Shown: one piece after another, positions 39,531-47,115 of the stretch | Position numbering within the stretch: position 1 is the first letter of the stretch | Layout of the letters: each line of letters begins with the position of its first letter | Assembly (NCBI RefSeq): GCF_030815415.1 | Contig: NZ_JAUSWW010000001.1 | Location: 5,456,001-5,520,000 of the forward strand | Direction: 5' to 3' | Source of the DNA: Streptomyces canus | GTDB lineage: Bacteria > Actinomycetota > Actinomycetes > Streptomycetales > Streptomycetaceae | DNA: 64,000 bases | The notes under the pieces: generated by a model | What the model saw: the letters and a program-made list of their open reading frames with translations, nothing else | Told to the model about the DNA's origin: nothing | Database searches by the model: none | Translations under genes and position numbers: made by a program

Positions 39531-39791
39531 ATGCTGGCACGACGACGTCATGTCTACTTCGCCATGATGGGCACGTGCATCGGGCTCTTCGTCCTGGCCT
39601 GGTCCGTCGTGCGCCTCTGGTCGGTTCCGGTGGCCGTCGGCATGTGCGTGGTCGCCATGCTGATCCCCCCGGTCGCCGCGATGGCCGCCAACCGGCGCGG
39701 TCCTGACGACCGCTGGTGGGACGACCCGTCCGGTGACCCGAAGTCGGACGACTGGTGGGACGAGCTGGACGGGAAGAAGCGGCCGCGGTAG
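39531..39791 (+). CDS. DUF3099 small membrane protein
   Basis: 86 aa. Two membrane helices (YFAMMGTCIGLFVLAWSVVR and VPVAVGMCVVAMLIPPVAAMA) then a short acidic/Trp-rich tail (RWWDDPSGDPKSDDWWDEL). It fits the DUF3099 family of actinobacterial small membrane proteins, function unknown. The repeated WWDD/WWDE motif in the tail is the family's mark. Confidence 0.85.
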   Translation: MLARRRHVYFAMMGTCIGLFVLAWSVVRLWSVPVAVGMCVVAMLIPPVAAMAANRRGPDDRWWDDPSGDPKSDDWWDELDGKKRPR

Positions 39792-39806
39792 GAGGCGTTT
39801 TTCGCC

Positions 39807-39842
39807 CCCTGAAGGAGCCTCGTCCTCACGCCGGACGGGCTG
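39807..39842 (+). repeat. Dispersed intergenic repeat, family B, copy 2
   Basis: ccctgaaggagcctcgtcct followed by cacgccggacgggctg; same as 19852-19889 but for one base change and a 2-base gap. It lies between the convergent DUF3099 and DsrE genes, here without the mirrored second arm. Confidence 0.75.
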
Positions 39843-39858
39843 GGTTTCTGCGGACGGC

Positions 39859-40221
39859 TCAGTAGACCAGCGCCTGCGTCCCGTCGCCGAGCGCCTCCTG
39901 CACGAACACCTGCGCCCCCGCGATCCGTACGCCCTCGACGACGTCCTTCTCCGTGATGTCCCGACGGGCCGCGCACTGGGTGCACAACGTCAGCGTGCCG
40001 CCGGCCAGGATCGAGTCGATCAGGTCGGGGAGCGGGGCCGCATGCGGCAGTTCGAACTCGGCGGCGCGGCCCGGCAGCGCGAACCACGCGGACTCCCCGG
40101 TCAGCCACACGGAGACCTCCACCCCGCTGGCCACGGCCACCGCCGCCACCGTGAACGCCTGCGAGCAGCGCTCGGGGGCATCGGCCCCCGCCGTCACCTT
40201 GATCACGAGCTTCTTCGCCAT
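39859..40221 (-). CDS. DsrE-family protein
   Basis: 120 aa from ATG 40221. The Rossmann-like DsrE/F fold opens with KKLVIKVTAGADAPERCSQ and includes AVASGVEVSVWLTGESAWFAL. Two Cys form a CxxC in LTLCTQCAARRDI near residue 83. DsrE-type proteins take part in sulfur relay; its nearness to the rhodanese and MoaD/ThiS-like genes supports such a role here. Function in Streptomyces is not shown. Confidence 0.85.
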   Translation of the reverse strand: MAKKLVIKVTAGADAPERCSQAFTVAAVAVASGVEVSVWLTGESAWFALPGRAAEFELPHAAPLPDLIDSILAGGTLTLCTQCAARRDITEKDVVEGVRIAGAQVFVQEALGDGTQALVY

Positions 40222-40319
40222 GGCTGCATCGTAATCGTCTCGCCTGCAATTCAGTCCTTGGTGCATGGGCCCCTGCCCGTGCCTACGGAACGCGCGTTTC
40301 GCGATGTGGGACGTCTTGG

Positions 40320-40500
40320 AAGTACGTCAACTACTCGGCCCTGAAGACCGAGCCTGCTGCCTCGGTCCATCTAGGGCTCCGTTTATGCTCCCGATTGCCC
40401 CTACGGCAGGGCGGTCACGGGTCACATCTACCGGACCCGGCTATGCCGGGGCTGGATCGGGCATGTTGACGAATACCCACGCTGAGCGTGCGCGGTCGCG
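40320..40500 (-). ncRNA. Predicted omega-RNA (reRNA) overlapping the tnpB 3' end
   Basis: TnpB nucleases use a guide RNA whose scaffold overlaps the 3' end of tnpB and the right end of the element, the guide being the sequence just outside. Stem gaccgag / ctcggtc (40346-40352 / 40361-40367) is the kind of terminal hairpin expected. Limits are approximate; inferred from family knowledge. Confidence 0.35.
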
Positions 40501-41607
40501 CACGTTGACCCCGGCGACGTGGTCGGCGGGCCCAGCGAGGCCGCACCGACGACAACGGAAGGTGTCCCGAGTGGGCCGGTTGGCACGCTCGGTATGTCCG
40601 CAGCGCGGGCAGCGCTGCGAGGTGTAGGCCGGATCCACCTCGATGTACGGCACCCCGGCACGCTTGGCCTTGTAAGCGATGAACGCGCCGAGTTGGTGGA
40701 AGGGCCAGGAGGACAGTCGTGCTCGCTGGTCGCGGGAAACCGTAACCCGTTCGCGGATGCCCTGAAGCTCTTCCAGGGCGATGCCGCGCTCGGTGCGTTG
40801 GGCGACAGCAACGACAGTCTTGGCCACCTTGTGGTTGACGTGGGTGGCGTGGCGGGATTCCTTCTTCGCCCGCTTCTTGAGGAGCTGTTTGGCGGACCGC
40901 GTCTGCTTGGCCTGGATCTCGGCCCGCTTGCGGGCCTGCCAGCGCCGGTAGCGGCCGAGCCTGCGACCTTGGTGGTTGTCTCCGTCCGAGGTGGTGGCGA
41001 GGTTGACGATGCCTCGGTCCACGCCGACGAAGTCCTTCGGGTTGAACGCCTCCGGCTCGGGGATGTCGATGGTGGCGATCAGGAACCACTTGCCGTCTCG
41101 GAAAACCAAGTCGGACTCACCCTGCCGGTGTTCGGGCAGAGCTTTGAGCGCTTCCGGGGAGCAGGTGAACCTGATGTTCTTGACCCTGCCGTCTAGGGTC
41201 CAGATGCTCACGGTCTGAGCGTCGTAGTTCCACGACAGGCACCGGTCGTCGTACGTGTGCGCCGCATACGGACGAAAGACGACTGGCTTGGACTCGGCCC
41301 TGCCGCGGCGCTTTGATCCCTCCGGGCCGAAGTTTCCGGCCCGGAGGTTCGCCCGCAGGGTCGTGTAGGCGTCCGCGACGCGCTTGATGATGTGCTGCGC
41401 GGCCTGGGCTCCGAAGCCCCAGGCTTTGAGGTCGCCGTAGCACAGCTTGCGCAGTTCACGGACAGATGCCTTGAGTCCGAAGCGCTGGAAGCCCGTGGTT
41501 GACACCCGGTTGGCTGCCTCATTGACCGTGGGCAGGGTGCGCTTGAGCTTCGGTGCCTGGATGGCATCCGGCACGAGCTTGACCTGCAAGACCAACTTCA
41601 CGATCAC
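40441..41607 (-). CDS. tnpB: RNA-guided endonuclease TnpB
   Basis: 388 aa from GTG 41607. It has the N-terminal OrfB helix-turn-helix/REC-like region, then the RuvC nuclease with Asp in VGVDRGIVNLA (near residue 194), Glu in ALEELQGI (near 280) and the last Asp in GPADHVAGVN (near 366). A four-Cys zinc finger CPRCGH...FRCRRCG sits between the last two. All catalytic residues are present, so it could be active. In this family it cuts the empty donor site to keep the element in place. GHADHVAGVN deviates from the usual DxNAAxNI after the Asp. Confidence 0.92.
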   Translation of the reverse strand: MIVKLVLQVKLVPDAIQAPKLKRTLPTVNEAANRVSTTGFQRFGLKASVRELRKLCYGDLKAWGFGAQAAQHIIKRVADAYTTLRANLRAGNFGPEGSKRRGRAESKPVVFRPYAAHTYDDRCLSWNYDAQTVSIWTLDGRVKNIRFTCSPEALKALPEHRQGESDLVFRDGKWFLIATIDIPEPEAFNPKDFVGVDRGIVNLATTSDGDNHQGRRLGRYRRWQARKRAEIQAKQTRSAKQLLKKRAKKESRHATHVNHKVAKTVVAVAQRTERGIALEELQGIRERVTVSRDQRARLSSWPFHQLGAFIAYKAKRAGVPYIEVDPAYTSQRCPRCGHTERANRPTRDTFRCRRCGLAGPADHVAGVNVRDRARSAWVFVNMPDPAPA

Positions 41608-41665
41608 CGAACGTACACAGGTGTGCGACCCTCCGTTGCTCGTTCGCCATCCGTCACCCCGATGA

Positions 41666-41971
41666 GTGAAACCCGGACCTGATAAGTCGCCCAGCGAGCC
41701 CACTGCGTCGGCACCTCTGTCGCGGCCCACGTTCGCCCTGAGTGGCACCGCCCAGGTCCACATTGACGAGAAGTTCCCGACGAAGGCCGGGGTGGAGGGG
41801 TTACGGCGATACCCGTACACCGAGACCAAGCGGTTCGGCGCCGAGCACGTCCATCAGGCCTACCTGGTCTCCGGTGAGCGCCTCGCGCCGGTCGTCCAGT
41901 CCAAGAAGGGCGGCGCCGAGGCCGTGCCCTTCCAGCAGACGGTGACGCTGCAGAGCCAGCTGCTCGGCTGA
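41666..41971 (+). pseudogene. 3' remnant of an unidentified gene next to the IS left end
   Basis: The open frame is 101 codons from GTG 41666, but that start has no ribosome-binding site and the first 25 residues (MKPGPDKSPSEPTASAPL) look like IS-flank sequence. From about residue 26 a natural-looking protein end follows (VHIDEKFPTKAGVEGLRRYP ... TVTLQSQLLG), then TGA and a perfect terminator 18 bp later. I read this as the C-terminal part of a gene whose 5' end was removed or displaced by the IS. I do not recognise the family. Confidence 0.5.
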
Positions 41972-41988
41972 GGCCTACCTCGCGGAGA

Positions 41989-42025
41989 AGGCCGGGCCCC
42001 GGCCGACTAAGCTGGGGCCCGGCCT
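41989..42025 (+). terminator. 12-bp perfect terminator hairpin
   Basis: Stem 41989-42000 / 42014-42025 (aggccgggcccc / ggggcccggcct), directly after the truncated ORF and before the 33-aa gene. Confidence 0.8.
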
Positions 42026-42062
42026 GTGTACCGCCCACCCTCGCTCACCGTAGGAGCACCAC

Positions 42063-42164
42063 GTGCTTGAGGTTGTCTTCGAAATCCTGCTCGCCCTGGT
42101 CTGCGTCGGCGTCCTCGCCTTCGCCGGGCTGACAGCGAAGAAGCTGTACCAGGGCCAGCGCTGA
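42063..42164 (+). CDS. 33-aa single-pass membrane peptide
   Basis: GTG 42063 follows TAGGAG at good distance. The product is one hydrophobic helix (EILLALVCVGVLAFAGLTA) with a short basic tail (KKLYQGQR) and one Cys. It ends 23 bp before the nitrobindin-like gene and is probably co-transcribed with it. Clear coding character (third-position GC) and a preceding terminator argue that it is real. Function unknown. Confidence 0.65.
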   Translation: MLEVVFEILLALVCVGVLAFAGLTAKKLYQGQR

Positions 42165-42187
42165 CCCATACCTAGGAACCGCCTCTC

Positions 42188-42763
42188 ATGATCGAGATCC
42201 CGTCCGACCTCCACAAGGAGCTCGTCCCGCTCGCCTTCCTGCTCGGCAACTGGGCCGGCGCGGGCGTGCACGACTTCCCCGGCTCCGAGAAGTGCAACTT
42301 CGGGCAGGAGGTCACCTTCTCGCACGACGGCCGGGACTTCCTGGAGTACCAGTCCCACACCTGGGTCCTGGACAACGACGGGAACAAGGTCCGTCCGCTG
42401 GAGTCCGAGCACGGCTTCTGGCGCGTCGACGCCGACCGCAAGGTCGAGATCACGATGGTCCGTGACGACGGCGTGGTGGAGATCTGGTACGGCGAGCTCG
42501 CCAAGCAGAAGCCGCAGATCGACCTGGTCACGGACGCCGTGGCGCGTACGGCGGCCTCGGGCCCGTACACCGGCGGCAAGCGTCTGTACGGCTACGTCAA
42601 GAGCGACCTCATGTGGGTCGGCGAGAAGCAGACCCCCGAGGTCGAGCTGCGCCCCTACATGTCCGCGCACCTGAAGAAGGTCGTCACCCCGGAGGACGTC
42701 GAGCGCTGGGCCAAGGCTCTCCCCGACGACATGCCGGACGACGGCATCGCCTTCTTCAAGTAG
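42188..42763 (+). CDS. Nitrobindin-like heme-binding beta-barrel protein (FABP-like/DUF1794)
   Basis: 191 aa. It has the nitrobindin GxWxGxG signature near residue 20 (LLGNWAGAGVHDFPG), then a ten-stranded barrel pattern (FSHDGRDFLEYQSHTW, GFWRVDADRKVEITM) and the C-terminal proximal His in YMSAHLKKVV near residue 159. Members bind ferric heme and react with NO or peroxynitrite. It lies between two tnpB loci and 1.2 kb before nur. Confidence 0.87.
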   Translation: MIEIPSDLHKELVPLAFLLGNWAGAGVHDFPGSEKCNFGQEVTFSHDGRDFLEYQSHTWVLDNDGNKVRPLESEHGFWRVDADRKVEITMVRDDGVVEIWYGELAKQKPQIDLVTDAVARTAASGPYTGGKRLYGYVKSDLMWVGEKQTPEVELRPYMSAHLKKVVTPEDVERWAKALPDDMPDDGIAFFK

Positions 42764-42837
42764 TTCCCTATGGTGGTCACCTGTTCGGATGAACCGTGTG
42801 GTTCGGCGGGACATGGCAGGAGGCGCCGTCCAGCTTC

Positions 42838-43919
42838 GTGATCGTGAAGCTGGTGGTGCGGGTCAAGCTCCTGCCAACGCCCGAGCAGGCGGCGGCACTT
42901 GAGGTGACCCTGCGTTCCTGCAACGAGGCAGGGAATTGGCTCTCGGCTGAGGCGTTCGCCCGTCAGGTGACCTCTCGCGCAGGGTTGCAGGCACTTGCAT
43001 ACGCTGACCTGCGGGCGCGGGGGCTGTCGGCGCAGCCTGCACTGCATGTGCTGCGGAAGGTTGCAGACGCCTACGCCGCCCTGAAGGCGAGTGCGCGGGC
43101 GGGGAATGTGGGTAGGCCGGGCTCGGAGCGGTATACGAGGGCCACCTCCAAGCCGATCATGTTTCGTGCGGGGGCGGCACAGCCGTTCGATGACCGCTGC
43201 CTGTCCTGGCAGATGGGCGCCACCACGGTATCGATCTGGACCACCAGCGGTCGGCTGAAGAACATCGGGTGTCTCTTCGCCCGCCGCTTGGCCGACTTCG
43301 TACCCCTCCGCTGCAGCTTTGCACGCAGCTTCCGATCCTGTTCGCGGCAGCGGTTCAGGTGACGCCCGCTGTGCCCGACCTGGTGTTCTCCTCGGCCTCG
43401 GGTACCTCGCAGGTCGCGATCAGATACCACTGCCCGTTCCGGTTCAGCAGATCCGACTCGCCTCGTCGATAGCGGGCCAGCAGCTTCAACTGCCCGGATG
43501 CCCGGTAAAGGCGCGGGCAGGGAAGCCCGCCGGGCTCGCCGGAGGCTCAACGCACCGGTCGCGGAATCGCCCTGGAAGACCTGGGTGGTATTCGCGAGCG
43601 GGCACGGCTCAAGAAGCCCCAACGCGTCACGTTGCACTCATGGGCGTTCCACCAACTCGGCGAGTTCATCGCATACAAGGCCAAGCGTGCCGGAGTTCCG
43701 GTGGTGTCCGTGAATCCGGCCTACTCGAGCCGGGAATGCTCCCAGTGTCACCACATCGACAAGCGCAACCGGTCGTCACAGGCCGTGTTTGCTTGCAGGC
43801 CCTGCGGCTTCGTTGAGCACGCCGATCTCAATGCGTCCCACAACATCGCCTCTCGTGGGTGGTGGGTGTGGGTCTGCGGGGCCAGGTCAGTGGCCCCTGC
43901 TCTCACACTCGTGTCGTGA
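42838..43919 (+). pseudogene. tnpB-like gene broken by an internal inversion
   Basis: Three blocks. 42838 to about 43269 encodes the N-terminal third of a TnpB in + orientation (VIVKLVVRVKLL ... WTTSGRLKNIG). From about 43270 to 43500 the coding sense is on the minus strand: RRGESDLLNRNGQWYLIAT and EQDRKLRAKLQRRGTKS, matching GESDLVFRDGKWFLIAT and the following helix of the intact copy. From about 43540 to 43919 the + strand resumes with AQRTGRGIALEDL, the zinc finger CSQCHH...FACRPCG and the last RuvC Asp (HADLNASHNI). The middle of the RuvC domain, including the first Asp region, is lost. No functional protein is possible as it stands. Confidence 0.85.
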
Positions 43920-44018
43920 GGACTGGACGCGGCCGGTCTCATCGAAGCCATCGATGCCCTGAGCTGCAAACCCGGGACGGCAGTCCAGGGTGGCTGACGT
44001 AGGCCTAGACTCGTCGGT

Positions 44019-44456
44019 GTGGTGAGCACCGACTGGAAGAGTGATCTGCGGCAGCGCGGTTACCGGCTGACCCCGCAACGGCAGCTTGTGCTCGAAGCCG
44101 TGGACACCCTCGAACACGCGACCCCCGACGACATCCTCACGGAAGTGAAGAAGACGGCGTCGGGGGTCAACATTTCCACGGTCTACCGGACCCTGGAGCT
44201 CCTGGAGGAGCTGGGTCTGGTCAGCCATGCCCATTTGGGGCACGGAGCGCCGACGTACCATCTCGCGGACCGTCACCACCACATCCACCTGGTCTGCCGC
44301 GACTGCCAGAACGTCATCGAGGCGGATATCGCGGTGGCGGCGGAGTTCACCGCGAAGCTGCGCTCGACCTTCGGGTTCGAGACGGACATGAAGCACTTCG
44401 CGATCTTCGGCCGGTGCAAGGACTGTTCTCTGAAGGCTTCAACTACCGAGTCGTAG
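44019..44456 (+). CDS. nur: Nickel-responsive Fur-family regulator Nur
   Basis: 145 aa from GTG 44019 (GTG 44022 also possible). A DNA-binding N-terminal domain (RLTPQRQLVLEAVD; VNISTVYRTLELLEELGLV) precedes a metal-binding dimerisation domain. His33, His70, His72, His86, His88, His90 and His126 fall exactly at the positions known for the two metal sites of S. coelicolor Nur; CxxC is at 93-96. Nur represses nickel uptake and controls superoxide dismutases according to nickel. A -10 TAGACT at 44006-44011 suggests a near-leaderless transcript. The tnpB debris ends just before its promoter. Confidence 0.94.
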   Translation: MVSTDWKSDLRQRGYRLTPQRQLVLEAVDTLEHATPDDILTEVKKTASGVNISTVYRTLELLEELGLVSHAHLGHGAPTYHLADRHHHIHLVCRDCQNVIEADIAVAAEFTAKLRSTFGFETDMKHFAIFGRCKDCSLKASTTES

Positions 44457-44466
44457 GCTTAGGCGT

Positions 44467-45432
44467 ATGAAGAGCCCTCTGCTGTCCCTGCCCGGCGCCG
44501 TTCCCGCCGAGGGCGTGGACGAAGGTGTCGCCGCCCACTACGGCGACCTGTTCCGCGAACAGCGCGCCCTCGCCGAGGGCACCGGATTCGTCGACCTCTC
44601 CCACCGCGGTGTCCTCACCGTCACCGGCGAGGACCGGCTGAGCTGGCTGCATCTGCTGCTCACGCAACACGTCTCCGAGCTGCCCGTTGGCGAGGCCACC
44701 GAGGCGCTGATCCTGTCCGCCAACGGCCACATCGAGCACGCGCTGTACCTGGTGGACGACGGTGCGACGGTCTGGATCCATGTGGAACCCGACACCCAGG
44801 AGGCGCTGCTCGCCTACCTGGAGTCGATGAAGTTCTTCTACCGGGTCGAGACCGCCGACCGCACGGCCGACATCGCGGTCGTCCATCTGCCGGCCGGTTC
44901 GATCGCCCCGGTGCCGGAGGGTGTCGTCGTCCGCGAGACGGCGTACGGCCGTGATCTGTTCCTCCCGCGCGCGGACCTGGAGTCGTACGCCGAGCAGGCG
45001 GGCCCGGCAGCCGGCCTTCTCGCCTACGAGGCGCTGCGTGTCGAGCAGCACCGTCCCCGCCTCGGCTTCGAGACCGACCACCGCACCATCCCGCACGAGC
45101 TGGGCTGGATCGGCACGGCGGTGCATCTGCAGAAGGGCTGCTACCGAGGCCAGGAGACGGTCGCCCGCGTCCAGAACCTGGGCAAGCCCCCGCGCCGCCT
45201 CGTCTTCCTCCACCTCGACGGCAGCGAGGTCCACCTGCCGCCGGCCGGCACCCAGATCCACCTCGCGGACGACGGCCCCGACGGCCGCAAGATCGGCTTC
45301 ATCACGACGTCCGTACGCCACCACGAACTCGGCCCGGTCGCCCTCGCCCTGGTGAAGCGGAACGTACCGCTGGACGCACGCCTGGTGGCGGACACGACGG
45401 CAGCGGCGCAGGAGGTCGTGGTCGAGCCCTGA
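44467..45432 (+). CDS. ygfZ: YgfZ/GcvT-like folate-binding protein
   Basis: 321 aa. The GcvT-like fold shows FVDLSHRGVLTVTGEDRLSWLH near residue 37, and the YgfZ signature K-G-C-Y-x-G-Q-E lies in LQKGCYRGQETVARVQNLG near residue 224, whose Cys is essential in this family. Members use tetrahydrofolate to support Fe-S cluster enzymes. It starts 10 bp after nur, so it is probably in the same transcript. Confidence 0.92.
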   Translation: MKSPLLSLPGAVPAEGVDEGVAAHYGDLFREQRALAEGTGFVDLSHRGVLTVTGEDRLSWLHLLLTQHVSELPVGEATEALILSANGHIEHALYLVDDGATVWIHVEPDTQEALLAYLESMKFFYRVETADRTADIAVVHLPAGSIAPVPEGVVVRETAYGRDLFLPRADLESYAEQAGPAAGLLAYEALRVEQHRPRLGFETDHRTIPHELGWIGTAVHLQKGCYRGQETVARVQNLGKPPRRLVFLHLDGSEVHLPPAGTQIHLADDGPDGRKIGFITTSVRHHELGPVALALVKRNVPLDARLVADTTAAAQEVVVEP

Positions 45433-45444
45433 GAGGCTGCGGGC

Positions 45445-45480
45445 CTAGATCTCCACGAGCACCTAGATCTCCACGAGCAC
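45445..45480. repeat. 18-bp perfect tandem duplication at the dtd stop codon
   Basis: ctagatctccacgagcac occurs at 45445-45462 and again at 45463-45480. On the minus strand each unit encodes VLVEI plus TAG, so the last five codons and stop of dtd are duplicated downstream of the real stop. Confidence 0.95.
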
Positions 45481-45888
45481 GGTGAAGGGGCCGTCGTTCG
45501 TCAGCGACACCCGCATCTGCGCGCCGAACCGTCCCGTCGCCACCGTCGCGCCCAGGGCGCGGAGCTGGGCCACGACCTCGTCGACGAGCGGCTCGGCGAC
45601 GTCGCCTGGGGCGGCGGCGTTCCAGGTGGGGCGGCGGCCTTTCCTCGCGTCCCCGTACAGGGTGAACTGGCTGATCACGAGGAGCGGGGCGTCGATGTCG
45701 CTGCAGGACTTCTCGTCGTGCAGCATGCGGATCGACCAGAGTTTGCGGGCGAGTTGGGCGGCCTTCTCCTTGGTGTCCTCGTGGGTGACCCCCACGAGGA
45801 CACAGAGCCCTTCGCCGACGATCTCCCCGACGGTCTCACCCTCGACGACGACGCTCGCGCCGTCGACTCTCTGAACCACTGCACGCAT
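45463..45888 (-). CDS. dtd: D-aminoacyl-tRNA deacylase
   Basis: 141 aa from ATG 45888 (MRAVVQRVDGASV); the GTG/ATG further upstream adds four residues. DTD motifs: SQFTLYGD near residue 77, holding the catalytic-site Thr, and NDGPFTVLVE at the C-terminus (the family usually has NxGPVT; Pro is kept). It hydrolyses D-aminoacyl-tRNAs and glycyl-tRNA-Ala to guard translation. Convergent with ygfZ. Confidence 0.94.
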   Translation of the reverse strand: MRAVVQRVDGASVVVEGETVGEIVGEGLCVLVGVTHEDTKEKAAQLARKLWSIRMLHDEKSCSDIDAPLLVISQFTLYGDARKGRRPTWNAAAPGDVAEPLVDEVVAQLRALGATVATGRFGAQMRVSLTNDGPFTVLVEI

Positions 45889-46048
45889 GGGACCCATCAT
45901 GCCGTCCGGGCCGCAGTGACCTATCCTCGGGCTTCTTTCTCATCGATAACCCCCCATCTGGGTCCGATCGGGGGCACTCGGTCACATAGCGGCCACTTGG
46001 GGTGGCACGATGCTCACACACGCGCGGTCGAGGGGACGGTTGAGGCAC

Positions 46049-46621
46049 ATGAGCACACCGAGCATCGGACAGCCGCCCGGGGCTGTTGTCCGGCCGCCCG
46101 CGCAGCGTACGGAGGAGCCGTGGCTGTCCGCGGACCCGTCCGAGCACGACCTGGCCCCGCTGAGCCTGCCCGAGCTGCGCACCCTGCGCCGGGACGCCCA
46201 GCGCGACGAGGCGGACCTCAGCTATGTACGGCGGCTGCTGCAGGGCCGTATCGACATCCTGCGAGCAGAGTTGGCACGCCGCTCGCCGGCGGGGCAGGGC
46301 TCGGTGGTGGAACGCCTCTCCGAGATCCTCGCGGACGCCCCGGCCCGCCACCGCTCCTCGGCCCGCCACGTGACGCTGGGCACGCCCCACAGCGAGGAGT
46401 ACCGGCGCCTGGCCGCCGAGATGCTCGCCGAGGTCGAACTCTCCGACCTCCGGGCCCGCACCGACCTCGAACTCAACGCCGCGATGGCCCGCCTCGTCCG
46501 CTACGAACAGCAGGTCTCCCGCCGCCGCCAGCGCCTGCAACGCACGGCGGACGACTCCAGCGCGGAGATCGCCCGACGCTACCGGGAGGGCGAGGCGCAG
46601 GTGGAGGACCTGTTGATGTGA
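46049..46621 (+). CDS. rsiG: RsiG, c-di-GMP-dependent anti-sigma factor of WhiG
   Basis: 190 aa from ATG 46049. The c-di-GMP binding signature E(x)3S(x)2R(x)3Q(x)3D of RsiG is present twice without deviation: EADLSYVRRLLQGRID in the first coiled-coil helix and EQQVSRRRQRLQRTAD in the last. Between them lies the linker with helix two (HSEEYRRLAAEMLAEVELSDL). RsiG bound to a c-di-GMP dimer holds sigma-WhiG inactive and delays sporulation in Streptomyces. The first 35 residues are disordered and Pro-rich. Confidence 0.95.
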   Translation: MSTPSIGQPPGAVVRPPAQRTEEPWLSADPSEHDLAPLSLPELRTLRRDAQRDEADLSYVRRLLQGRIDILRAELARRSPAGQGSVVERLSEILADAPARHRSSARHVTLGTPHSEEYRRLAAEMLAEVELSDLRARTDLELNAAMARLVRYEQQVSRRRQRLQRTADDSSAEIARRYREGEAQVEDLLM

Positions 46622-46639
46622 GGAGGACACGCCCCCCTG

Positions 46640-47047
46640 GTGTGCGGCGTCCCGCTCGACGACCATGAGTGGATGCTGCTTCCTCCCGGCCACGAGAAGA
46701 CCGAGTTGATCGAGGTCGTGCGCATCACCGACCCGATACGCCACATGAGCTCGCCGGACCTCGTGGGCGACGAGGTCGCGATCTGGGAGGCGGCACGGGT
46801 CACGGAGACCCTGAAGTCGGTCGGCGCTCTGCCGGACAGTCCCCTGATGCGCTGCTTCTTTCCCGGGTGGGGCATCCGCGCACACAGTGCCTCCGGCCTG
46901 CTCTTCCAGGTGGCCTTCTGCTTTCAGTGCCACGGCGCGCGTCTGTGGGGACCGTCCGTCCCCGACGAACTCGACAGCATTCACGGCTTCGACGCCGACA
47001 GCATGGGAGCGCGCGGGCTTCTCGCACGATTCCGAGCGGCAGGGTAG
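46640..47047 (+). CDS. Hypothetical protein, 135 aa
   Basis: GTG 46640, 18 bp after rsiG, likely co-transcribed. The product (MCGVPLDDHEWMLLPPGHEK at its start) is soluble, with a CxxC in VAFCFQCHGARLWG near residue 95 and two more Cys. The region around IRAHSASGLLFQVAFCFQCHGA looks like a small globular domain common to many Streptomyces hypothetical proteins. No function can be given; a metal-binding or redox role of the CxxC is possible. Confidence 0.7.
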   Translation: MCGVPLDDHEWMLLPPGHEKTELIEVVRITDPIRHMSSPDLVGDEVAIWEAARVTETLKSVGALPDSPLMRCFFPGWGIRAHSASGLLFQVAFCFQCHGARLWGPSVPDELDSIHGFDADSMGARGLLARFRAAG

Positions 47048-47115
47048 GGCGGGGGGCCGGTCGGGAGCGGGAAAATCGTGGCGACAGTTCATCGTCGTCG
47101 ACCTAACGTGGCTCC

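Larger units (their letters stand above)
40300..41690 (-). mobile_element. IS605-family (IS1341-type) element carrying only tnpB
   Basis: Approximate limits. The tnpB gene is intact but no tnpA (Y1 transposase) is present, so the element is non-autonomous. On the minus strand the right end region reads ...CTTCAGGGCCGAGTAGTTGAC, a pattern I associate with IS605-type right ends, with a subterminal hairpin at 40346-40367. The left end lies upstream of 41607, next to a truncated ORF. Exact ends cannot be fixed without a second copy or an empty site. Confidence 0.6.
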
